This document shows, piece by piece, positions 41,647 to 49,537 of a stretch of 64,000 bases of DNA; within the stretch, counting starts at the first letter, position 1; each line of letters begins with the position of its first letter. The position numbers were made by a program, and so were the translations under genes. The notes under the pieces are model-generated. The model was not told the DNA's origin. It was given only the letters and a program-made list of their open reading frames with translations, and ran no database searches. Source of the stretch: CAIRDP01 sp037138335 (GTDB lineage Bacteria; Bacteroidota; Bacteroidia; Bacteroidales; FEN-979); NCBI GenBank assembly GCA_037138335.1, contig JBAXIO010000014.1:1-64000 (forward strand). Direction: 5' to 3'.

Positions 41647-42324
41647 ATGAGACCAATCACTTATATAACTTTGGCTTTTGCGCCGGTAGTAGCACTTGCC
41701 ATGTATTTTTACCTCGGGCGAAAATACGGGAAAGCTTTTCAGAAAGTGATGATCCAAAGCTTCCTGGCCGGGATCCTGGGATTATCAGTACTGGCTGTGG
41801 CCAAGGTCCTCTCAACACTTTTAGGGTTGAATGACCTCCGCAGTCTCAAGCGCCTGCTGTTTTACTCATTTATTACGATAGGGTTTGCTTCCGAATTCGG
41901 GAAATTCATACTTTTCCGCTTTTACATCATCCCCAAGAAAGCCGTCGACCGGCCAATTCACGGAATTACCATGTCGGTTATGACTACCCTGGGCTTTTGC
42001 ACCCTGGCACTGCCATTATTCATGATGGATCCCTTCCATACCCAGGCCCTGTTTCCATACACCCTTTATACATTCGTATTTGTTCCCGCAAACATTATGT
42101 TTGCAGTGGTGATGGGGTTCTTTGTTGGAATGGGGAAGTTCATCAAGACCTTCTTCATGTTTACACTCACGGGTTTATTTGGTGCGGCATTTTTCCAGGG
42201 GCTCTTCATTTTCACACTGGTCACACAGGATTTCAAGCTTCTCAGCCTGTTCGCTTTCGGGTCGACGGTAATCGTTTTCATACTGGGCATTAAAGCAGCA
42301 GTCACTGAGCCTGAGGGGGACTGA
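41647..42324 (+). CDS. PrsW-like membrane protein, probably without protease activity
   Basis: A 225-residue protein with about seven hydrophobic helices. One helix end reads F-A-S-E-F-G-K-F, close to the E-E-x-x-K motif of PrsW intramembrane proteases (first Glu replaced by Ser), and the next loop/helix has H-G-I-T-M-S-V-M-T-T-L-G-F, reminiscent of the second PrsW motif but without its glutamate. The histidine motif of the third region is not seen. It may be a degenerate member or only a distant relative. It overlaps the convergent dprA end by 23 nt. Confidence 0.5.
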   Translation: MRPITYITLAFAPVVALAMYFYLGRKYGKAFQKVMIQSFLAGILGLSVLAVAKVLSTLLGLNDLRSLKRLLFYSFITIGFASEFGKFILFRFYIIPKKAVDRPIHGITMSVMTTLGFCTLALPLFMMDPFHTQALFPYTLYTFVFVPANIMFAVVMGFFVGMGKFIKTFFMFTLTGLFGAAFFQGLFIFTLVTQDFKLLSLFAFGSTVIVFILGIKAAVTEPEGD

Positions 42325-43420
42325 GGGTATACAGCTTTCCCGGCTTGCATCTTATTACATTCTCAATTTCCAGATTCAGCAATGCCACCACGGTTTTATT
42401 TACCGGCAAACCGCTTTTACGTGAGATTTCGTCAACATTAAGGTCCCCTTCAGCAAATAAGAGGTCAACAACTTTCTGTTCATCCAAGGTCAACGGGATA
42501 AAAAGCTTAGGTTGTACGACCCTGGTTTTAATTTCAGCCTCCCCCCATCCCATCTGGGAGATCAGGTCCCCGGCATGTCTTACCACATCGGCTTTCTTGT
42601 ACCTGAGCAGCATATTGCAGCCCCCCGAATATTTGTCGCCGATCCTTCCGGGCATTACAAATACATCTCGGTTATAAGTATGTGCAATATCGGCCGTGAT
42701 CAAAGCCCCTCCTTCCTCGGCTGCCTCAACTACTATTATCGCGTCGCTTATTCCGGCAATGATCCTGTTACGCTGGGGGAAGTTCTCCCGGTCGGGCTCC
42801 GTACAGCTGAAGAATTCGGTGAGCAACCCTCCCTGTGATAACATTTTTTCGGCCGTACCCTTGTTATTGCTGGGGTAAATGCGGTCGAGGCCATGCCCAA
42901 GCACGCCTATGGTTTCAAGGCCATTGTCTAGAGCAGCCCTGTGTGCCTGGCTGTCAATACCGTATGCAAGCCCGCTGACGACCAGCGGATTAAGCTGCCT
43001 TAGTCCGTTTATCAGTTCCCGGGTTATAGTCTTGCCATAATCGGTTGCGCTCCTTGTCCCCACAACGGCAACAACCTTCCCGGCATTCAGGCTTGCGCTC
43101 CCTTTGTAAAAAAGAAAAACCGGGGAATCATAACAGTCGGCAAGACGGTAAGGATAATCTTCATCCTGGAAAAAAAGCACCTTCAGCCGGTACTTCTCGA
43201 TGAACTTCATCTCTGCCTCCGCCCTTCTCCAGAACTCCTTATCCCTTAAAACCTGGCCAATTACAGGAACCAGGGCAGGTTTACCATTTGACAGCTCTTT
43301 AAAGCGCCTGAAAACAGACTCAGCATCGCCAAAATAAGTGATCAGCTGTTTCCCTATCACGCTGCCGATACCTGGCACCTGCGACAAAGCGAGTGTATAT
43401 AATAAGGCATCCTTATCCAT
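42302..43420 (-). CDS. dprA: DNA-processing protein DprA
   Basis: A 372-residue protein that loads RecA on incoming single-stranded DNA during natural transformation and is widespread also in non-competent bacteria. The start at 43420 (M-D-K-D-A-L-L-Y-T-L-A-L) is chosen as the usual N-terminus. Residues 1-70 resemble a helix-hairpin-helix domain, then the Rossmann-like core with V-V-G-T-R-S-A-T-D-Y-G, S-G-L-A-Y-G-I-D-S-Q-A-H, F-P-Q-R-N-R-I-I-A-G and V-V-E-A-A, and a C-terminal winged-helix domain (about 305-365). It is divergent from the glycosyltransferase gene. Confidence 0.93.
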   Translation of the reverse strand: MDKDALLYTLALSQVPGIGSVIGKQLITYFGDAESVFRRFKELSNGKPALVPVIGQVLRDKEFWRRAEAEMKFIEKYRLKVLFFQDEDYPYRLADCYDSPVFLFYKGSASLNAGKVVAVVGTRSATDYGKTITRELINGLRQLNPLVVSGLAYGIDSQAHRAALDNGLETIGVLGHGLDRIYPSNNKGTAEKMLSQGGLLTEFFSCTEPDRENFPQRNRIIAGISDAIIVVEAAEEGGALITADIAHTYNRDVFVMPGRIGDKYSGGCNMLLRYKKADVVRHAGDLISQMGWGEAEIKTRVVQPKLFIPLTLDEQKVVDLLFAEGDLNVDEISRKSGLPVNKTVVALLNLEIENVIRCKPGKLYTLSPPQAQ

Positions 43421-43484
43421 CTGGTTTTTCCTTATCTTTATCCGCCTCAAGCCTGAAAGTGACAGGTATTTTAAAACTTTTTTT

Positions 43485-44597
43485 ATGACTGCGGATTGCA
43501 TTGCCCTTGTTTGCCCCCTCGATTGGGGGCTAGGCCATGCCACGCGCTGTGTACCTGTGATCAGGGAGCTGCAGCAGCAAGGTTTTAAGGTAATCGTTGC
43601 TGCTGACTCACGGCCTTATGATTTCTACAGGAATGAATACCCCGAACTGGAGCTGAGGAGGTTCCAGGGAACCGGGATCCGCTACCCGGCCGGCTCGGGG
43701 ATGGCCTTTGCCATGGCGGCAGCCATCCCCCGCCTGCTGCTTGGTATCAGGAAAGAACATCTGTTCCTGCAAGAACTGGTCAGGGAAACGGGGGCATGCC
43801 TGGTGATCTCCGACAACCGTTATGGCTGCTGGCATGAGGATGTGAGGTCAGTGTTTATGACGCACCAGCTGAACATACAGCTTCCCGCCTTCATCCGCGG
43901 GCTTGCCAATGTCGTCAGGAAGATCAACTATTCATTTATTAACAGGTACAGCGAATGCTGGGTCCCCGATGAGGAAGATGAAGGCGGGCTCAGCGGCCGC
44001 CTCTCCCACTGCATAAAACTCCCCGATAATTGCCATTTCATCGGCCTTCTTACCCGGTTCAGCAATCCACTTCCTGCACCTCGGGAACTCCCTTGTAAAC
44101 CTGCAGAAATATTTGTAATGATTTCGGGTCCAGAACCCCAGCGGAGCATTTTCGAAACCCTGATCACCAGGCAACTGAGAAACTCCTCCCATACCGCCAT
44201 TATAGCCGGAGGGCGAACGGAAGCAGCTAACGCCGAACTGCTCGACGGCCGGATCCATGTATTTCCCCACCTCACTTCACCCCAGATAAAGTACTATATA
44301 GAAAACGCGGGGCATGTGATTTGCCGCAGCGGTTATTCCACGCTCATGGATCTTGCCGCCCTGGGTAAATCTGCAATTCTCGTTCCAACCCCGGGTCAAA
44401 CCGAACAGGAATACCTGGCAAAAAGAATGTCAGCAATGAATGTCCATTATGCAATGGCCCAGGGAAGTTTCTGTCTTGAGGAAGCCCTCCTGAATTGCAA
44501 AGGGAACAAACCCATTGTGATCCGCTATGACATGTCGGTGTTGAAACAAAGGGTCGCAAGGTTATTTGCTCAGGCAGCAAGTTTCCGGGCCCGGTAA
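43485..44597 (+). CDS. MurG-like glycosyltransferase
   Basis: A 370-residue GT-B glycosyltransferase. The start at 43485 begins M-T-A-D-C-I-A-L-V-C-P-L-D-W-G-L-G-H-A-T-R, a typical GT28-like N-terminus with the Gly-rich G-L-G-H loop; a longer reading would run into the divergent dprA promoter region. The C-terminal domain has I-C-R-S-G-Y-S-T-L-M-D-L-A-A-L-G-K and P-T-P-G-Q-T-E-Q-E-Y-L-A, the nucleotide-sugar binding region. It is not MurG itself (no cell-wall cluster). Substrate unknown. Its end overlaps lgt, on the other strand, by 28 nt. Confidence 0.8.
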   Translation: MTADCIALVCPLDWGLGHATRCVPVIRELQQQGFKVIVAADSRPYDFYRNEYPELELRRFQGTGIRYPAGSGMAFAMAAAIPRLLLGIRKEHLFLQELVRETGACLVISDNRYGCWHEDVRSVFMTHQLNIQLPAFIRGLANVVRKINYSFINRYSECWVPDEEDEGGLSGRLSHCIKLPDNCHFIGLLTRFSNPLPAPRELPCKPAEIFVMISGPEPQRSIFETLITRQLRNSSHTAIIAGGRTEAANAELLDGRIHVFPHLTSPQIKYYIENAGHVICRSGYSTLMDLAALGKSAILVPTPGQTEQEYLAKRMSAMNVHYAMAQGSFCLEEALLNCKGNKPIVIRYDMSVLKQRVARLFAQAASFRAR

Positions 44598-45376
44598 ACC
44601 AGGTAAATCCCAAGGATCACTAAAGGGATGCTAAGCAATTGCCCCATATTTAGAGGCATTCCCTGCTCAAACCCCACCTGGGGCTCTTTCAGGAACTCAA
44701 TAACAAAGCGAACCCCGAAAATCCCGATCAGGAACAACCCGAAAAACAGTCCCGGTTCAGGCTTCCCGTTTTTAATATAATATAAACGCAGGAGTGCAAG
44801 GAAAATAATAAAATAACACAGGCCTTCATAGATCTCGGTCGGATGTCGGGGATCAAGCGCTTCAGCGGGATTTGCGGCACGAAGGAAATAAAACCCCCAT
44901 GGCAGGCTTGTGACATGCCCGAATATCTCTGAATTCATAAGGTTCCCCGTCCTAATGAGGAGGCCTGCCAGGGCAGTCACAATCACAACGCGGTCCATGA
45001 CCCAGAAGAATGTAAGCTTATTCCTGTGTCCGAATATCAGGATGGACAGGATGATGCCCAAAGCAGCACCATGGCTGGCCAGCCCGCCTTCCCATACTTC
45101 AAGTATCTTTAACGGATGCGAAAGATAATAAGCAGGTTCGTAAAAGAGGCAGTGCCCCAGCCTCGCACCGACCACCGTACCTATCACCATATAGGTGGTA
45201 AGGGTGTCAAGCTTGTCAACTTCAATGCCTTCCTTTTTGAAAAACTTCAGCATGATAAAATAGCCGAAGAAAAAAGAAGAAGCGAAAAGCAAACCGTACC
45301 AGCGGATCGCCAGGCCCCCGATATTGAATATTTCCGGATCCGGGTTCCAGTGAATAAATGTGAATATAAAACTCAT
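44570..45376 (-). CDS. lgt: Prolipoprotein diacylglyceryl transferase
   Basis: A 268-residue inner-membrane enzyme that transfers diacylglycerol to the lipobox cysteine of prolipoproteins. About seven membrane helices; marks are G-A-R-L-G-H-C-L-F-Y, G-G-L-A-S-H-G-A, R-T-G-N-L-M-N-S-E-I-F-G (the Lgt signature) and H-P-T-E-I-Y-E-G. It serves the several lipoproteins in this window. Downstream of the DUF2723 gene on the same strand, behind the heptamer array. Confidence 0.95.
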   Translation of the reverse strand: MSFIFTFIHWNPDPEIFNIGGLAIRWYGLLFASSFFFGYFIMLKFFKKEGIEVDKLDTLTTYMVIGTVVGARLGHCLFYEPAYYLSHPLKILEVWEGGLASHGAALGIILSILIFGHRNKLTFFWVMDRVVIVTALAGLLIRTGNLMNSEIFGHVTSLPWGFYFLRAANPAEALDPRHPTEIYEGLCYFIIFLALLRLYYIKNGKPEPGLFFGLFLIGIFGVRFVIEFLKEPQVGFEQGMPLNMGQLLSIPLVILGIYLVYRARKLAA

Positions 45377-45390
45377 ATTACTTCTTTAAG

Positions 45391-45425
45391 TCACCATTAA
45401 CCAGTCACTAGTCACTAGTCACTGT
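45391..45425. repeat. Heptamer tandem repeat, five units of TCACNNN
   Basis: Five 7-bp units: TCACCAT, TAACCAG, TCACTAG, TCACTAG, TCACTGT. Read on the minus strand they are NNNGTGA-like units, the same as in the array at 31824-31865. The array fills most of the 48-nt gap between the DUF2723 stop and lgt. Confidence 0.85.
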
Positions 45426-48400
45426 TATTGATATGATTTAATCCGTTTATTGAACAGAGCTTCCATTTCGGCAGCCAGCTTGGTTTGTTTATTGTCAGTC
45501 GCCATCATCGAGATCCTGCGTATCATCCCCATATTGGAATTTATATCGCTTTGGAAATACTGGCGGTACCCCGGGTCGTACGACATATAATAATCGAGGT
45601 TCTGCGTAAGGATCTGCGACACCCTCCTCATGATTTTATTAGCAGTTGCCGTATCCCCGGCCTTATAATAAATATCGGCATACGGCAGTATATACATATC
45701 GTAGGTGATCTTCGAATCGGGGAAATTATTCAGGTAAGAATTAAGCAGCATTACAGCTTCTTTTTTCTTTTCCATAGTAACCAGCGACTGGGCCACCCTC
45801 ATGATGTTGGTCTTAGGGCGCACCGAATTATTAAGGCTCTCAGGGTCAATATATACTTTTGGGTCGCTGAGGTTGCCCCATTTGCATTTATTCATGAGAA
45901 TATCGTAGGACGTTAGCGGGTCAACACCTCCCATTCCCTGTATATAATCGGCCGAATCGGCGCGAACAGGCATGAATTTATAGACAAAACCGGTCACATG
46001 GCAGAACTTTTCCATATTGAAAATTGAGCCGACGCTGTTAGGGGATGCGAAGTACAAGGCACGGGTCCATTTATTGCTGGCTACGAAATCAAGAAGCATG
46101 ATATCGTTTTTATACAGCTGGTTTCCCCGTATTGTCCAGTAAAGGGTGTCAACCATCTTGTCTTTCATATGGGCTGGCACAATGCCGTTTTTGATACAGG
46201 CTTCCTTGTCCACTGTAAGCTTGACGTTCCTGGAGGGGATGAATTTGATCTTTTCCCCGTTTTGCAGGGTCAGGAAGGTTTGCGGATCATCGCTTTTAAT
46301 GAAATCAATAATGTCTTTAAGCTCCACATAACCCTTCACCCCTATATCATAAAACGGGATGATGTCATTCCTCCCTGCCCCGTACATTTTCCGGTCCAGG
46401 GTAAAAGGAAGGGGTTTCGAATCATACATCTTCTGATAGAGCTGGTCGATATACCATCCGCCGGAGGCGAGCATAAAATTCACAACCCTGACATCGGTGC
46501 GTATCCCTTCAACCTCCTGGTCATACCAGAGGGGGAATGTATCATTATCGCCGTTTGTGATCAGAACGCCCTGGGGATCGCAGGAATTCAGGTAATTTGC
46601 CGCAAAGTCCCGGCAGGAGTATTTCCCACTGCGGTCATGGTCATTCCAGTTCTCTTTTGCCATATTCGCCGGAACAAGAAGGAAACAAAAGGCAAAAACA
46701 AGAATAATTGAAAGGTATTCTTTCCTGAGGTACTTTTTAGCGAGCTGTACCAGGTAGATCACCCCAAGTCCTATCCATATGGCAAACGCATAGGTGGATC
46801 CGCAATACGAATAATCACGTTCACGGGGTTCGAAAGGTTTCTGGTTGAGATACACCACAATAGCAAGCCCGGTCATCAGAAACAGCATGGTGATGACGAT
46901 AGCTCCCCTCGACTCTTTTTTAGCCTGGAAGAAAATACCTATAAGGCCGAGAATGAGAGGAAGCATATAATACTTATTATTCCCCCAGTTCTTTTTATTA
47001 TCGGGCAGGTTCAGCTGATCATGCCCAAGCCTTAGTTTGTCAAGGAACGGAATCCCTGTTATCCAGTTCCCGTCTTCAACACCTCCGAAACCCTGCACAT
47101 CATTTTGCCGGCCGGAGTAGTTCCATAGGAAATACCTCAGGTACATCCAACCAACCTGGTATGTAAAGAAATATTTCAGGTTTTCGGCAAAAGTCGGTTT
47201 GTTGACGGTCTGTGTCTTGCCGTCTTCATCGGTAAACGTGACCGGGACTCCTTCACCTCCCCATTTCCTGTAAAAGTCAAGAGTGCCTTTGCGGTCCGAC
47301 TCCCGGCTCCAGATCCTCGGAAAAATGGTCATAAACCGGGGATCAAATACGGGAATTGTCCCCTTCCTGTCATCCACGACAATATACTTATGGGTAGCCG
47401 AATCATGGGCATACACGGGGTTGCCGTCTTCATACCCTACAATAGGTGCATTATAATACTGGCCATAGAAGATCGGCCAGGTTCCGTATTGTTCCCTGTT
47501 CAGGTAGGAAACCAGTCCTACTATATCCTTTGGATCATTTTCATTGATGGGAGTATCGGCGTTGGCACGGATCACCAGGACCAGAAAAGTCGAGTATCCT
47601 ATCAGCAGGAAAGCAAAGGCAAGTATAATTGAATTGATCAGTGGACGGTTTGTCTTTCGTGTATAATAAAGTCCCCATACGATTATTCCGATCAGCAGCA
47701 GGAAATAAAAGATTGTCCCGCTCTGGAATGGCAATCCGAAAGAGTTGACAAAGAGTATTTCAAACTTTCCGGCCAGGTTCGGGATCCATGGAATCACGAA
47801 ATACATGATAAAAGCCAGCACCACGACGGCGATTGCGAAAGTCAGGAGCATTCCAAGCCTTGTAGGCTTGTATTTCTTAAAGTAGATGACATAGGCCAGG
47901 GCAGGGATGGTCAGGAGGTTCAGGAGGTGAACGCCGATTGCAAAACCAATCATCAGTGCGATGAAAATAAGCCAGCGGGAAGCATGTTTCTCATCGGCCA
48001 CCGACTCCCATTTCATTATTGCCCAGAAGACCAGGGAAGTGAACATGGCCGACATGGCATAAACTTCGCCTTCCACAGCCGAAAACCAGAAGGAATCGGT
48101 GAAGGTGAATGTCATGGCACCGATAAATGCTGAAGAAAAGATGGTCCACATGCGGCCTTCGGTCATTTCGCCATCGGGCGCAACGATCTTGCGGGCAAAC
48201 ATAGTGATGGTCCAGAAGAGGAAAAGAATCGTAAACCCGCTGCATATGGCGCTCATGGCATTGATCATCATGGCCACTTTTGCAACGTTTCCAAAAGCCA
48301 GGAGGGAGATCACCCTGCCGATAAGCTGCATGGTTGGCGCCCCCGGCGGATGGCCGATCTGGAGTTTATATGTCGTCGAAATAAATTCACCCGGGTCCCA

Positions 48401-48499
48401 CCAGCTTGCAGTGGGCTCAATGGTAAGCAAAAACACCACGGCTGCAATAGTAAAGGTAAGCCAGCCGAGGAGAGTGTTCAATCTCTTGTAATTATTCAT
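45425..48499 (-). CDS. Large DUF2723 membrane protein, putative GT117 glycosyltransferase
   Basis: A 1024-residue protein. Residues 1 to about 640 hold about twelve membrane helices; the N-terminus reads T-I-E-P-T-A-S-W-W-D-P-G-E-F-I, then Q-I-G-H-P-P-G-A-P, the DUF2723 signature, resembling the first loop of protein O-mannosyltransferases (acidic residue plus nearby aromatics). The family is classed as GT117, with lipid-linked sugar as presumed donor. A large periplasmic part follows (about 640-1024), ending in TPR-like helices. It is one of the largest conserved membrane proteins of Bacteroidota; its acceptor is unproven, but protein glycosylation of exported proteins is a reasonable guess. 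Confidence 0.88.
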   Translation of the reverse strand: MNNYKRLNTLLGWLTFTIAAVVFLLTIEPTASWWDPGEFISTTYKLQIGHPPGAPTMQLIGRVISLLAFGNVAKVAMMINAMSAICSGFTILFLFWTITMFARKIVAPDGEMTEGRMWTIFSSAFIGAMTFTFTDSFWFSAVEGEVYAMSAMFTSLVFWAIMKWESVADEKHASRWLIFIALMIGFAIGVHLLNLLTIPALAYVIYFKKYKPTRLGMLLTFAIAVVVLAFIMYFVIPWIPNLAGKFEILFVNSFGLPFQSGTIFYFLLLIGIIVWGLYYTRKTNRPLINSIILAFAFLLIGYSTFLVLVIRANADTPINENDPKDIVGLVSYLNREQYGTWPIFYGQYYNAPIVGYEDGNPVYAHDSATHKYIVVDDRKGTIPVFDPRFMTIFPRIWSRESDRKGTLDFYRKWGGEGVPVTFTDEDGKTQTVNKPTFAENLKYFFTYQVGWMYLRYFLWNYSGRQNDVQGFGGVEDGNWITGIPFLDKLRLGHDQLNLPDNKKNWGNNKYYMLPLILGLIGIFFQAKKESRGAIVITMLFLMTGLAIVVYLNQKPFEPRERDYSYCGSTYAFAIWIGLGVIYLVQLAKKYLRKEYLSIILVFAFCFLLVPANMAKENWNDHDRSGKYSCRDFAANYLNSCDPQGVLITNGDNDTFPLWYDQEVEGIRTDVRVVNFMLASGGWYIDQLYQKMYDSKPLPFTLDRKMYGAGRNDIIPFYDIGVKGYVELKDIIDFIKSDDPQTFLTLQNGEKIKFIPSRNVKLTVDKEACIKNGIVPAHMKDKMVDTLYWTIRGNQLYKNDIMLLDFVASNKWTRALYFASPNSVGSIFNMEKFCHVTGFVYKFMPVRADSADYIQGMGGVDPLTSYDILMNKCKWGNLSDPKVYIDPESLNNSVRPKTNIMRVAQSLVTMEKKKEAVMLLNSYLNNFPDSKITYDMYILPYADIYYKAGDTATANKIMRRVSQILTQNLDYYMSYDPGYRQYFQSDINSNMGMIRRISMMATDNKQTKLAAEMEALFNKRIKSYQ

Positions 48500-48520
48500 T
48501 GATCGGTTTTGAATGGGCTG

Positions 48521-48528
48521 CGAAGGTA
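48521..48528 (-). promoter_or_regulatory. Possible -7 box (TACCTTCG) for the DUF2723 gene
   Basis: On the minus strand TACCTTCG differs from TAnnTTTG in one base and lies 21 nt before the ATG. Confidence 0.5.
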
Positions 48529-48534
48529 CAAAAA

Positions 48535-48565
48535 TTGCGCTTATGTGAAAAAATTGCTACTTTTG
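48535..48565 (+). promoter_or_regulatory. Promoter (TTG - 20 bp - TACTTTTG) for tRNA-Gln
   Basis: TTG at 48535-48537 and the exact -7 box TACTTTTG at 48558-48565, 20 bp apart. Transcription should start near 48571, where the palindrome begins. Confidence 0.7.
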
Positions 48566-48570
48566 CAGCC

Positions 48571-48603
48571 GCATTTCAAACCCTGGACCAGGGTTTGAAA
48601 TGC
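48571..48603. repeat. Perfect 33-bp palindrome between the tRNA-Gln promoter and the tRNA
   Basis: The 16-bp arm GCATTTCAAACCCTGG (48571-48586) is followed by one A and by its exact complement CCAGGGTTTGAAATGC (48588-48603). It ends 4 nt before the first base of the tRNA and starts at the predicted transcription start. As RNA it would form one long hairpin; as DNA it could bind a dimeric protein. Function unknown. Confidence 0.95.
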
Positions 48604-48607
48604 AGAT

Positions 48608-48678
48608 TGTCCCGTGGTGTAATGGCAGCACTAGAGATTTTGGTTCTCTTGGTCTAGGTTCGAATCCTGGCGGGACAA
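48608..48678 (+). tRNA. trnQ: tRNA-Gln (anticodon UUG)
   Basis: A 71-nt tRNA. The acceptor arms TGTCCCG (48608-48614) and CGGGACA (48671-48677) pair completely, with A48678 as discriminator. The anticodon stem AGAGA/TCTCT encloses the loop TTTTGGT, so the anticodon is TTG. The T-arm has G-G-T-T-C-G-A-A-T-C. The CCA end is not encoded. Its leader contains the palindrome, and a terminator follows. Confidence 0.97.
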
Positions 48679-48692
48679 CAAGAACAAATAGC

Positions 48693-48730
48693 AAAAGACA
48701 GTTAATCAATGTATTGGCTGTCTTTTTTTT
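48693..48730 (+). terminator. Intrinsic terminator after tRNA-Gln
   Basis: AAAAGACAG (48693-48701) pairs with CTGTCTTTT (48718-48726), with a smaller CAAT/ATTG pairing inside, followed by T up to 48730. Confidence 0.8.
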
Positions 48731-48958
48731 ATTTACTGGTGCAATCAGGGTTAAAAATGAGGCTGCTAAATTTACAAGCACTCTTCATCGAAAGTATCTC
48801 ATTCATTTCTACTGATTAAGAATTCTAACAAATTCCTGGTTGTATTTCGTTTTTTCTTTTTACCTGGTTCACAAGACTCGACCAGACAGCCGAAATTAAA
48901 AATAATCATACGCTTGCAACCTTTCCAGAAATACCTGGGTCTATATGGGGAAACTGCT

Positions 48959-49171
48959 ATGATGAAAGCTCCCTTCCATATTCTGATCCTGGATGATCAG
49001 GAGACCTTCCTGCTATACAAGTCCATTGTAGAATCCATCCAATATAATGAAATCGAATTTGAAAACACAAAGGACCCTTTGGTGTTTGAAGAAATTAAAC
49101 AACTGCGACAGCTAACAAGAAAAGTGTTTTTATTGATGAATCGGGGCTCAACGACAAACGTGGCCAATTGA
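48959..49171 (+). pseudogene. Fragment of a response-regulator receiver domain
   Basis: A short reading frame of 70 residues. It opens with M-M-K-A-P-F-H-I-L-I-L-D-D-Q-E-T-F-L-L-Y, the first strand and acidic pair of a receiver domain, and continues for about 45 residues in receiver style, but the strand that should carry the phospho-accepting Asp is replaced by K-V-F-L-L-M-N-R-G and the chain ends at once. The remaining two thirds of the domain are absent. It is therefore best seen as a truncated remnant. It lies in the AT-rich stretch behind tRNA-Gln. Confidence 0.45.
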
Positions 49172-49280
49172 GCTCAAAATGAAATCAGGTTATACTGCAA
49201 TTCTCCCTTAAACCGGGAATTCCTGATATAACCGCATATTAAATAAATCGAAGGGACTCGCCGCATAAATTAAAAGTGAC

Positions 49281-49288
49281 TAATTTTG
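49281..49288 (+). promoter_or_regulatory. Bacteroidota -7 box (TAATTTTG) before a 34-residue frame
   Basis: Exact TAnnTTTG match 28 nt before the ATG at 49317; no clear -33 element. Confidence 0.45.
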
Positions 49289-49316
49289 AATGGCCTGAAA
49301 AACACTGACGCTTACA

Positions 49317-49421
49317 ATGTATGATGTATTAACAGCCATTGCCATTATTGTTGGAATAGTCGGTGCCATACATATGATTACCACTTACTGGAAATTTCCC
49401 GGGAGAAGAAAAAAGTCGTAA
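49317..49421 (+). CDS. Possible 34-residue single-helix membrane peptide
   Basis: The frame reads M-Y-D-V-L-T, a hydrophobic helix of about 17 residues rich in Ile/Val/Ala/Gly, then H-M-I-T-T-Y-W-K and a basic tail (G-R-R-K-K-S). The pattern of helix plus positive tail is that of a small inner-membrane peptide with the tail inside. A promoter box precedes it. No family is recognised; a chance frame is possible. Confidence 0.4.
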   Translation: MYDVLTAIAIIVGIVGAIHMITTYWKFPGRRKKS

Positions 49422-49537
49422 TGAGATTTAGGCCAAATTAGGATTGATTAGTCACCTCATAAATGAGGGTGCTGCACTTTGTTCCTTAATTGCAGAGCAG
49501 GTTACAATCAATTCCTAATATGAATTTATGCTCCATA

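Larger units (their letters stand above)
49172..49537. other. AT-rich intergenic stretch with one very small frame
   Basis: Between the receiver fragment and the redoxin-like gene. It holds a promoter box and a 34-codon frame (listed separately). Otherwise nothing recognisable; no repeats, no tRNA-end copy that would mark an integration site. Confidence 0.6.
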
